Assembly: GCA_025765595.1 (NCBI GenBank)
Contig: JAIVFH010000599.1
Span: 1-13,239 of the forward strand
DNA length: 13,239 nucleotides
Reading direction: 5' to 3'
Origin: Obelidium mucronatum
Lineage: Eukaryota; Chytridiomycota; Chytridiomycetes; Chytridiales; Chytriomycetaceae
Position 1 is the first letter of the stretch. Each line of letters opens with the position of its first letter. The notes under the pieces are model-generated. The model saw only the letters and a program-made list of their open reading frames with translations, ran no database searches and was not told the origin of the DNA. A program made the translations under genes and the position numbers. This document shows, piece by piece, positions 1 to 9,700 of the stretch.

Positions 1-1179
1 GTTTCCAACAATAGGCCAAGATGATGATACCAATAAAAGTTTCACTAATTCCTGCCTGTTTGGACAAGCCTTCGATGGAACCAACAAGCATTTCAGCAGA
101 CACGGCAATAATCAATGTGGAAACTGCGAGAGCACCCCAACGCGACCCACAAGACGGTTTCTGGTTCTTCATCCTCTTCATCGTCGTCATCTTCGGCGGG
201 TTGCTGAGTTTCTGCGTCGTTTCTTCGTTTAGGAGTTACTTTGAGTCCATCAGGCTATAAAATAATTTACGTCAGGTTTTGCTAACTTAAGATAGGAGTT
301 AAAAAAAACACGTTACGTTGGTGTAAAGCTGGAACACAAGGTATGCAAAGTAAATAATCAAAAGAATGATTGAAATTCCACGGGAAATATTGACAATGGT
401 TTTTTCAGTTTCGTGGTTGGATGGCATTTCAAAGCGGAGCACACAAGGGACAAGGAATCCCAAGAACGTGAGAGACAATAAACCAGTACTGACGTTGGCT
501 TTGTCGGCGTCGAATTCTTGGAACTTGTTAAATTCAAAGGGGCTGTTTTTTTTGTGTTTGGGGGGGCGTCGGTCGTTGGTGGGTAACGTTGGTAACGAAC
601 AGTGAGGACTTACAACAAACCCCCGCAGAGGAAGCAGAATCCAAGAACGAGCAGCAAGTTACTCAAGATAGAACCAATCATGGATGCCTAATGGTTTGTA
701 GTGGGGCTGGTAAGTCAGAAGTTTTGAACTTTGACGTGTCTGTATGGCCTCGAACCTGCACGACGTGAAGAAGGCCTTCCCTAAGAGCCATGATGGAGAG
801 AATAAGTTCGACAGCGTTTCCAAAAGTGGCATTGAGCAAGCCACCAATCGTTTCATTCGTTCTAAAGTCGTTTTGGTTTAATTTTACCCCAAGTCAGAGA
901 AGAGCAATACCGTGAAGCAAGTTGGTCAGTAGCAAAGTCTAGCATCTTTGCTAAAGGAATAATAGCCAGGAAGTTGAGAGCAAAGATGGAGACATCACTC
1001 CAACCGAGGACCGAGGAGGCGATTCCAAGAGGGATGAAAATGAGACCAAACACGTTGAACCACAGGTTTGTTTTCCAAAGGGCGACGAATGAAGACGCTA
1101 CAGTGACTTCATGTGCTTCGTGGTGGTCGTGGTCGTGGTGGTTGGCGGCAGTGTTGAGCAGTGGTTGTCTCTCAGCCAT
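1..1179 (-). CDS. CAX-family vacuolar Ca2+/H+ exchanger, copy A (3' end outside window)
   Basis: Cation/proton exchanger that would load Ca2+ into the vacuole using the proton gradient. Exons on the minus strand: 911-1179, 756-861, 614-687, 317-542 and 1-254; all four introns (49-71 nt) are GT-AG and keep frame. The start at 1179 gives MAERQPLL followed by a His/Asp-rich stretch (residues 14-23). The first ion-binding repeat is canonical: [14 protein letters not shown], with Gly104, Asn105 and Glu108. It is followed by the family hallmarks [17 protein letters not shown] and [13 protein letters not shown], then an acidic loop ([10 protein letters not shown]), as is usual between the two CAX halves. 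The visible second half reads [15 protein letters not shown], then approaches the second GN motif at the window edge. Reading frame breaks by one surplus base near 135-138 and again near 14-17, so the gene is either a recent pseudogene or has sequence errors. It is head-to-head with paralogue B. Confidence 0.9.
14..17 (-). other. Second apparent +1 frameshift in CAX-A
   Basis: The segment [13 protein letters not shown] is followed in frame by YCWK. One surplus base in the GGCC at 14-17 would give the expected CAX continuation AIVGN, the start of the second ion-binding repeat. The window ends here, so the downstream part cannot be checked. Confidence 0.55.
135..138 (-). other. Apparent +1 frameshift in CAX-A (GGGG run)
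   Basis: Upstream of this run the acidic CAX loop continues as [12 protein letters not shown]. Downstream the conserved membrane segment [18 protein letters not shown] is in the next frame. Removing one base of the four-base G run (minus strand) joins both. No GT at the needed phase lies between the exon start and the run, so an intron does not explain it. Confidence 0.7.
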
Positions 1180-1225
1180 TTTTCGGAAGATAATTCTGTT
1201 ATGCTTTTTGCAAGGGTGAAGCCAG

Positions 1226-1241
1226 CCGGCGCCTTCGCCGG
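1226..1241. other. Small perfect inverted repeat
   Basis: CCGGCG (1226-1231), CCTT loop, CGCCGG (1236-1241). It could form a short GC hairpin in the CAX-A leader or act as a palindromic protein site. Function unknown. Confidence 0.5.
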
Positions 1242-1248
1242 TCTTTCT

Positions 1249-1282
1249 TCTTTCATTTGGAGCCGTCTTTCATTTGGAGCCA
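1249..1282. repeat. Tandem 17-bp direct repeat in the CAX divergent promoter
   Basis: TCTTTCATTTGGAGCC occurs at 1249-1264 and again at 1266-1281, a 17-bp period. It lies between the two CAX start codons and may be a duplicated regulatory site or simple replication slippage. Confidence 0.8.
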
Positions 1283-1408
1283 ATACGGCTTAAGTATTTT
1301 GAAGTGTCATTTGTGAGGTTCCCTTCCGCTTGTGACTGGTTGGTGCGGGGCAAAACACAAAAAACGTGCCTTCTTCTCAAAATCGGAATATTTGAAAACA
1401 CTCTCAAA

Positions 1409-2814
1409 ATGTCAGATGCAAACCGCCACGCTCTGTTCTTCACGCCTCTCCTCGGTCCTCGTCGACATGCTGAGCAAATTGGAACTGTCGACTCAGTGAA
1501 AGCTGTTTGGACCCACAACGAGCTTGTGAACAAGTTCGGTGTCGTTGTGCTTCCCTTGGCGTTGCTGGCATCAGCCTTTGATGTGTCCTACGGGGCCATA
1601 TTCACCCTCAACTTCTGTGCGGTGATTCCTCTAGCGTCTGTGATGAACTTTGCGACGGACCAGCTGTCCATGAAGTGAGTACTTCAATAGAAAAACAAAA
1701 ACAAAAAACTGACGGGGCCTCCCCGCCAGAACTGGTGATGCTCTGGCCTCCATTCTCCACGTCTCCTTTGGAAACTTTGTTGAGCTCTGTCTGGCGATTT
1801 TGGCTCTAAATGACGACATGTTTTATCTTACGCGTGCATTCGTCTTTGGTTCCATCATCACCAACCTGCTTCTTGTCCTCGGTCTGAGTTTTTTGGTTGG
1901 AGGGATTGTCCCCTTTGAAAAAAACAAGTATCAGGAGTTTGACGTCGATAATGTGAACGTGAGCACGGGTCTCTTGTCTTTGACCTTTATGGGATTCCTT
2001 ATCCCAGCAGCCTTGAACTTTGAATTTCCCGATAAGGAAGTGCAAGTCGGCGTCCTTTATTGCTCTCGAGTTGTAGCTGTCATCCTCTTGCTTACATATG
2101 GGGCGTACTTGACGTTTAACTTTTACACCAATGTATGTCTTTTCAATTGTTATTTTCAATGACTCAATCTGGTTTATAGCCACACGGACTTCGTGTTAAC
2201 CCAAGTACTCGAAGCAATGAGAATAACGAAGGCAGAAACCTTCTCAATCGCACGTCATCGTTGAATGAGCTTGGTGAAGTTCGTACGATTTCTTCCCCAG
2301 TAGCAATTCTCGCATTGCTCTTCAGCTCTGGATTTATCGTCATTTGTTGTGGCGAAATTGTTCAAACAATCAGCGGCCTCAGCGTAGAAACTGGAATTCC
2401 AGACACGTTTATTGCTACTATTCTTCTACCTATTCTCATGAACGCAGGCGGTCACGTTACGGCTATTTCTAGTGCTCTTCGTGATCGAATGGACTTTTGC
2501 ATTCGAACTGTTATTGGATCCAGTCATCAAGTTGGTAAGATTGCGCGTATTTCGTTTTGAATCAATACTAAACATTGCGTTTTAAAGCCTTGTTGATTGC
2601 GCCTCTGGCTGTCTGCATCGCATGGGCCATGGACAAAAACCTGGACTTGAATTTCGGAATCTTTCCCACAGCCATTATGCTTGTCACGGTTTTGGTGGTG
2701 AATGCTGTTGTTGCAGACGGTCGCTCCCACTGGTTTCAAGGATTGCTTCTTATTGGAGGACACTTGCTTGTGTCCATTGGATTCTTTTTTACCAATGATC
2801 CATCGAAGGGTTAA
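1409..2814 (+). CDS. Diverged CAX-family cation/H+ exchanger paralogue B
   Basis: A 416-residue membrane protein, close in length to yeast Vcx1. Exons: 1409-1674, 1730-2132, 2180-2534, 2588-2814; introns of 55, 47 and 53 nt are GT-AG and keep frame. The start is the first ATG of the open frame (MSDANRHALF). CAX features include the FATDQL motif, [34 protein letters not shown] and LRDRMDFC. Introns after ATDQL (phase 2) and after YTN (phase 0) match copy A exactly, so the two are duplicates. Copy B differs in its ion path: the first repeat reads ASILHVSFGNFVEL (Asn104 and Glu107 kept), but the second repeat, normally GNAAEH, reads MNAGGH, with Gly314 in place of the conserved Glu. Transport activity may be altered or lost, yet the frame is fully intact over four exons, so it is unlikely to be a dead gene. 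The TLC gene follows 60 bp downstream. Confidence 0.9.
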
Positions 2815-2819
2815 TTGAT

Positions 2820-2825
2820 ATTAAA
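2820..2825 (+). terminator. Possible poly(A) signal for CAX-B (ATTAAA)
   Basis: ATTAAA lies 6 bp after the CAX-B stop, inside the 60-bp gap before the TLC gene. It is a common AATAAA variant, but the motif is short and the call is weak. Confidence 0.3.
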
Positions 2826-2874
2826 TGGAATTGTATTTTCTGGTTAACATGACTTAAAAGTGTTGAAATTTCAA

Positions 2875-3689
2875 ATGTCACCAGTTGAGCCCAGTTCCAC
2901 TTGGCTCCACCGCGACATTGCCGCCGTCCTGTCCAATTCGCAGTTCTATGTACCTTTCGTTTTTGCTTTCCTCATCAATGTCGTGTGGTTCTTTGCGATG
3001 GAGCAGACACTTCTCAAGCAGTTGTACAAGACGGCGGCCGCGGGAGATCGAGCAGTCGAGAAAGCCAAATCATGGCTGACTTCGGGACTCTCATCTTCCG
3101 TATTGGTCCTTGGGGGAATTCCAATCATGATTGAGTTCTTCTCCCTCAATAAGGATGAAACTTCTGCAGATCTCATATCCAAGGATTCAGCGTATGAACC
3201 TATTTGAAAATTTCCATCATTGAAGCATTTTTTAACATACACTATTTCAGTTATTCTTGGGCTCTTGGTGCTTACTTTGCTGGCTTCCTCATCGCCGATT
3301 GCTTCCTTGGAAGCCTCTTCTATCCAAAACAGTTCAACATTCTTACGGGATGGATCCATCATATTATCTATTTATTTATCATTGTTTGGCATCTTCAAGT
3401 AGGCCAAATCGGGATCTTTATGCCTTGCGTCTCCATAGCTGAAGTCTCAACAGTTATCCTAGCCTGGGGAAGTATTCACGCGAAATGGAGAAATGATATT
3501 GGTTTTGGAGTTTCATTCTTTATAACTCGTGTGTTTCTGCATACTTGTTTTGTCGTGTATGGGTATCAAGTATATGGTGGATGGTACTGGGTTGCTCCTG
3601 CGATTCCACTTCCACTCCATATTCATTGGTTCTATAATTGGTTTTTGGGGTACTCCAAAGCAAAAGTGGGACAACAAAAAACTGAATAA
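2875..3689 (+). CDS. TLC-domain multi-pass membrane protein
   Basis: Exons 2875-3191 and 3251-3689 (59-nt GT-AG intron, phase 2) encode 251 residues. The ATG at 2875 is the first in frame. About seven hydrophobic segments are visible, including FYVPFVFAFLINVVWFFAM near the N-terminus and SVLVLGGIPIMIEFF. The TLC (TRAM-LAG1-CLN8) pattern is seen after residue 106: an Asp in the membrane segment (IADCFL, Asp122), a His pair before a helix (GWIHHIIYLF, His142-143), AEVSTVILAWGSIHAKWR, then SFFITRVFLH. This resembles the TLCD4/TMEM56-type branch rather than ceramide synthase, because the long catalytic Lag1 motif is not seen. TLC proteins sit in the ER or plasma membrane and are linked to lipid synthesis, transport or membrane composition; the substrate here is unknown. 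The gene is tandem to CAX-B and convergent with SPEF2, 58 bp away. Confidence 0.82.
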
Positions 3690-3690
3690 A
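3685..3690 (+). terminator. AATAAA overlapping the TLC gene stop codon
   Basis: The stop codon TAA (3687-3689) is embedded in AATAAA. If used as the poly(A) signal, the 3' UTR would be only some 10-30 nt, which fits the 58-bp gap to the convergent SPEF2 stop. Confidence 0.5.
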
Positions 3691-3747
3691 GAAGAGGGCT
3701 GATTTTCTATTCTTAACTTCTGCTAAAAATTTACGTTTTCTATTTTT

Positions 3748-6700
3748 CTATCGCTTCTCCTGTACTAAAGGCGAACGAGCGCGATGCGCTGTCATCAAAT
3801 TATCGTCGAGTATAAATTGTGGACTGCTTAAAAGTGTATGGCCATCCAAATTTGCACAGAACTGATCAAACTGGATATAATCATTTGGAGCGATACCCGC
3901 ATCTTCAAATACTCGTGCCAATGAGTCCTTAAATACGAAGAAGGAAAAACAGTTAATTGAGTTGGTCCCCCACTTTTTTTATTCCACGTTTGCTCACCAA
4001 GGGAATGGGGTCTTCGGATTGTTCGGTCCCCAAACGATTCGTTTCATTCACCAATACTAATGAAAAGTGGAATATCTAAAAACACAATGTTTTAAATGGG
4101 TTGATGAATACTTGAAGATGGCAAAAACAACGTATGTTGAACTCATCGAATGCTCACCTCATATAATTGCTGAAGGTTCACTCCCCCATCACCACGTTCG
4201 CTGGCAATAAAGAACGCTTTCTGAAGACCTGCTTTCGCCATCTCGTCCAAAACACAACCCATCAAGAAGGTCCGTATGTCAAACACTCCTTCTTCTTGAA
4301 TATTGGCGGCAGCCGTTTGATTCATGTCATCGTCTGTAGAGTTTGAAGTGATTGGAGCTTGTTCTGCAGATGTGTCTTCGCCATCAGTTCCGGTGCTGGC
4401 AATGATTTCGGGAAGTGCTATGGCGTTCGCGTCAAGCGCTTCTTGACTGGAGCCTTGAGAAGTGACTACAGCATCATCTGCTACTTCATCTTCCGGCAGC
4501 AGTTTTGCTGATTGGTTTGCCGGGTCATTGATTTGCTCTGTGCTATTGCTACTACCATGTCTTTGAGGGACAGAGAAAAGCTCTAAAAACAATGTAAATG
4601 ACACGAAAAACCCGAAAAGAATAATGCAACGTTTCATACCAAACAATGCCAGTTTCAATTTTGCTGGGCGGTTGAACTTTGGAATTGCACTATCCTCATT
4701 GGCTGTCTGCATATCATCTTGATCTTCCTCAAACCACAGAGGTATTTCAAGGAAATCTTGTTTATTAATCTATGTGGTGTATAGGTGTCAAAAATTGGAT
4801 TTTAAAAATGCAGCCGATTGGGAAGCTTCCTTACCGTTCCGTTGGAATACGAATCTGCGCAGAGATAGCAATCCTTCAGGGTAATCAACTGCTCAAGTGT
4901 TGGAACGGGAAGTATTCTGGCCTGCGTCAAAATGAAACGGCGCCAATTCACGAAACCAGTGTCATATGGATCCAGAGCGTTTGCCACCTATTCAATATGA
5001 AACACTTATTAACCAAATTCAAGATAATGACAGTGCGCCTACCTGCTGCAAAAGAGATAGATCGGCAGTCATGTAAACTTCAGGAAGTATGTCCATTCCT
5101 GGCTGTGAAAGAAAGAACGTAAGTTGGCCGCAGTGCAAATGTAAAGAGAAACGCACTGAAACTATTGCAAGCCGCTGAAAGTTTTCAATAAATTCTTTTG
5201 TAGTCAAAAAGCCATCAGGGGCGAGACCCTTGAAGTGCCTTCCCAAGTTGACAAGTTGCAAGACCGTAAACTGGTCGCTGACTACAACAAAGGAGAGGGG
5301 GTAAGATTAAAATCTCCCAATAAAATATCGCCTAAGGCTAAACTAAACTCATTTTTTCAGTTGGACTCTCGGGCCGCGGCTCAGGTTCAGGTTCGTAGGT
5401 CAAACAGTTGAAGTTGACTCTGAACTTTTCGCCATTAAGGATAAGCTCGTTAGGAAGACGCACTTCTGCTTCTACAGCCTCTTTAATAAGATACAGTATA
5501 TCACGAATGGATTCCATTTCTGCTTGGAATCGAGCCCCAATGATTTCATCCAAATATGAGTACAACTCGATGCCAATGTTCCTGATTTCCTGTTTTTTTC
5601 CTTCCGAGTTAGCTTACAAAGAAACAATCGCTGATTTTTGATTCTTCTCACGGTTAGGTTCATGGTCGCCAACAGCTTGATCTTCTCCAAACGCGTCATA
5701 AGAATTTTATCTTCCATATCCACCAAAAGCTGGTACTCGGGCGGCATTTCGGCCTCCGCTTCAACTTATTATAGAAAACAGGTGAATTCATGTAACGAAC
5801 GATAAACCAAAAGTACTAAATACCCTTTGCTTCTGGAGCCGCTTCAACCGCCGCTGCAGCAGGTTTCTTTTTATCCTTTTTATCTTTTTCCGGTGGAGGC
5901 GGCTCTTCATGATGAACCGGTTTCGTTGCCGCAATAGCACCCAACGCAACCGTCATGGCTACATCCAAATCACAAAACATGGACGGATCCGGTTCAGGAA
6001 CAGAATCCTTTTCTCCAATCCCAGCAAACTTGATTCTACTGGCAGATCCGGGCCCCTTTTTGGCAATTGTGATTGCCGCGGAAACGGCTTTTGGTCTTGC
6101 GATTGTAGTGGTCATTGTCTCTCGTCGTTTGTGCAATGCTTCTACTACTACGCTTGTGTCGACAGGGGGTATGCTGTTTGGAGATACAATTGGGATCTTC
6201 ATGTGTCCTTTTGGATACTCTCCAAGTACAGTCTATCAACAAAAGAAAATTTAAAAGAAACCCTTTAATTTCCTTGGGTTGCAGTGGTATAAAGATGTTC
6301 TTACCGCTCCGTAGGAATCCTTGTAATAGTCTAGAGCCAATTGCTTGGCTCCAAGGTACTTATCTACTTCGGCTTGCATCATTGAAATGTAAATGTTGGA
6401 AACAATTGCAAAGTGGTCTTCAATGTATCTGTCTTCAATGATGGTGACACGCTCGGCATCTGCTTCATCTCTTCTCTTATCTGACATTTCCCACAGCTTT
6501 TCTCTCAAATCTTCGGCTCGTTGGTGAAGTTCCGCTTTTGCATCAGGGTCGGGTCTATCGTCGAGTTGTTAGCAACTCTTACAAATTAATTCGAGCTGCG
6601 ACCGAGAAGTACTTAACCTTAAATCATCCTCAATCGAATTGTATTCTTTCTGGAACAACTCCAGGAGCTCTTGTTTTTTGTCGGGTCGTTCTAAATATTT

Positions 6701-9700
6701 CCTGAAATCAACCTTTGTCTTGTGGCGGTATTTCATTATAGCCTCTCTTTCGCGACGAAGGCAACGGAACGCAAACTTGATGGTGTCAGTATAAGTTTGC
6801 TCAATTGTGACCCATTCTAAACCGAAAGCAAAGTTAGGAAGCAAGAAAATATACGTTCTTCCCCAAAAAAAATCTCACGGTCAGACAGAATTTCAGCAAG
6901 CTCTTTTGTCGGCAGCTTTCGACCATCAGAGGTAACATTCCTCACAAGAAGTGGCAAAGAAGCATCCGGAGCTTCCACATAGATCACTGCAGCGCTTCCT
7001 CCCGAACGGTCCGGAATTCCTATCATATTGGGCCTTTTTTTGTCGTCTAAAGGCTTTTGCAATGCTGAAGCTCCTCTGGATGGCGGTCGCTCTGGTGGAG
7101 GGGCTGTCGCGGTGGCTGCTGCTGCCGCTGCAGTCTTACCCGAGCCTCCTCGCGCCTTTGCAGAGCCCTTTCCACCTTTTTTGTCATCTTTGCTGTCGGG
7201 CGGAGTAACTACTGGCACAGCTGGTACGTCTACAGATATGTCTTTCGTATTAAACACCACCTTACAAAAGGTATCACCGGCTATTACCTTCGACCACAAC
7301 TGGAATTGATGCCGGCACAACAGGTGGCTTGCTGATCGGGGCGGCTTGAGCTGGTTCAGATGCAGGTAATTCTTTTACTTTTTGCTGCTTCTCGAGTTCC
7401 TTCTTGTCAGCAAGTTCGTTCACGATATCTTTGACAGATTGGTGTGATTCTTCCAGAGAAACAACCGAATCAATAATCTAGTATTGTTTGTTGTTTTTGT
7501 TTTCCGTGAATTTGTGGTGGTACAAAAAACCAGTCGGCAGCCTTCCACTTACATGAAGATTATTAAAACGCGCAAACCACTCCTTCAACAAATCTTCCTG
7601 TTCCTCAAATAAAGCGATTTGATATTGCAATTGCGTGTCTGAGTATCCAGCATCATCAACAGGGACTAGGCGCTCATGGACACCCTATACACCCAGCAAA
7701 AAAGAAAAAATTAAATGCCTTTGCTGTAATTTGATTGGGCGAGCATCTTACAGGTTGGTTCATTGGTGGTGGATTTAACTCCAAGTGATATTCAATGCCA
7801 GTCACCGGATCAAGCCTTCTCCCAGTCGCGCGTTTCACTGCTGTCTCGTTATCGATATCAAGTAAAAACACGGCATCGACCCCGCTGATTGCGGCAGGAA
7901 CTTTGGTATCAGATTTATCGTCCGCAGGAGCAATGAGAGACTTCTTTTTCGGAGCTGCCGCCGCCGCGGCTACAGGTGGAGGTATCGCGGGTGCTGCTAC
8001 TTTATCTTTTGTTGTTGGTGTTCTTTTAAGAGTTCCTGGTTTGACTGGCTTGGGATCTTCATAACTATGACCAAGGTAGAATAAAAAGAATAATGGTTAG
8101 AATTGATACCAAAGACAACCAATAACAAACAGCATAAACATGTACCCTGATATTTCCCGCTCCAGTAGTTGTGCCTGATATCTATTTCTTGGGAAATCGA
8201 CAAGAACCCAGCCGGGTGCATCTTCAGCAGAATGCTTCTTGATGGATTCCATCACCAGATTCACAAGCAACTCGTCATCAGGCCCATTTCCACCTGCCAT
8301 GGATTGTTGTAGTTTCGTTCCAATGTGTCCTGCTGCAATTGTTTTCTTTTGTTTCGGATCAGATACAGAAGCTTCCAATGCTTCCGCCTCACTTTAAAAG
8401 GAGAAACGAAAAACCCAAAAGCATTAGTGGAGGACTGGAGCAAAAAAAGTATGAAAACAATAATACCTGATAGCATCTTTCGTCAAAACATCCAAACTGA
8501 GAAACGCCAACCCAAAATACGCAGCCAACTGTTTAGCAACAGACTTTTTCCCAGCAAACCTTTTCCCAAGAAGTATCAGACGCAGCGGAACAGTAGGAAG
8601 CTTTGGCTTATCGTTTGGGTTTTCAGGAGGATGTCACGATTTCAAACAGTGTGCGAACGACTTGGCCCAAGTGTTCATTCTTCAAAGGGCCGTTCTTGAT
8701 TGCGTTGCTTGTAGTGCTCCAGAGACCAGAGCCGTCAATGTAGTGTTTGAATTCTTCTTCATCGATTAATTGGATCCCTTCAATGACGTTGTCCTCTTTG
8801 GCGATAGATTGCTCCATTCGAGCTTCTACCTGGGGTGGAATCTTGTCAATTCCTTTCACCTTGTCTTGCTCCAAGTTGAGGTTGTAGGATTTGAGTAAGT
8901 GGCTGGCCTTTGATGAACAAAATCTTCCATTGACGAAGCATGTTGGGATTCGGTGGTGCATCATCGTAATCATTCAGTTCGCGATACTCTGATATCTGTT
9001 TGAACAAAAAAGTCAGGTACAAGTTATCGATCACGCAAAAAAATAAAATATACAAACCTTGAAGCTCAAATCGACAATTTGATGGACGATCTCTTTGCAA
9101 ATGTTTGCATTCTTAATGTGCTTTTCTCCCGCCTTGATGGCAAGAATTTCAAAGTGTTGTGCTAATTGAAGTTGAGTTTGTTTTTTATACTCTTCTCTCG
9201 CTTTCTCAGCCAGAATGAATTCTCGTTCTAGTGCCTCTTCGTAATCTTGTTGTCTGCGTTTTGCATACTGCTCCTCTCGATGCATTCTGTTTTCACACAT
9301 AAAGTCCTTTTCAAGGCGGATCTGCATAAGTCCTTCGGCGATGCGTCGCTCTTGCTTTGATTGACGCATCAATTTAGTTAGAAGAAGCTCTTCAAGGTGT
9401 GACTTCTCCATTTCTTCTTTGGCTTGTTGATGGCCCAGGACAATCTTTCTCCGTCTCTGTTCGCGTTCCTTGCGAGATACTTCTTCTTCGATTTTTCTTT
9501 CCTAATTGTGCAAAGAATGATGTAAGGGGGTTTTCTTGTTTAGCCCTTGTGCGATGCAAAGGTTTGAATGTCAAAACTGAACTCGAATTTTTTCCACATA
9601 TTCTTCCGTCTTTTTCATCTCATTCTGATGAGACGGCATTTGCCTGGAAAGCTCCTTGGAATGCTGGAGAGGATCGAGACCTGCTCTCTTTGTGACAAAA

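Larger units (their letters stand above)
1180..1408. promoter_or_regulatory. Divergent intergenic region between CAX-A and CAX-B
   Basis: These 229 bp separate the two start codons and must hold both promoters and 5' leaders. It contains a 17-bp tandem repeat (1249-1282) and a 6-bp-stem hairpin (1226-1241). I see no clear TATA box. The CAX-B start has an A-rich context (CTCAAAATG). Confidence 0.6.

Noticed and set aside
1274..1408. N-terminal extension of CAX-B
   Set aside because: There is no in-frame ATG before 1409, and the extension covers the intergenic repeat.
2814..2875. Fusion of CAX-B and the TLC protein by an intron
   Set aside because: A stop codon and a possible ATTAAA lie between them, and no acceptor was found that would join the frames.
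4583..4639. Open frame reading an apparent signal anchor (MKRCIILFGFFVSFTLFL) upstream of a 150-residue acidic protein
   Set aside because: The hydrophobic run is the translation of a 57-nt GT-AG intron of SPEF2; splicing it joins LALF to ELFSVP in frame.
5909..6268. Plus-strand open frames opposite SPEF2 exons
   Set aside because: They lie antisense to well-phased SPEF2 exons, have no recognisable domains and overlap introns.
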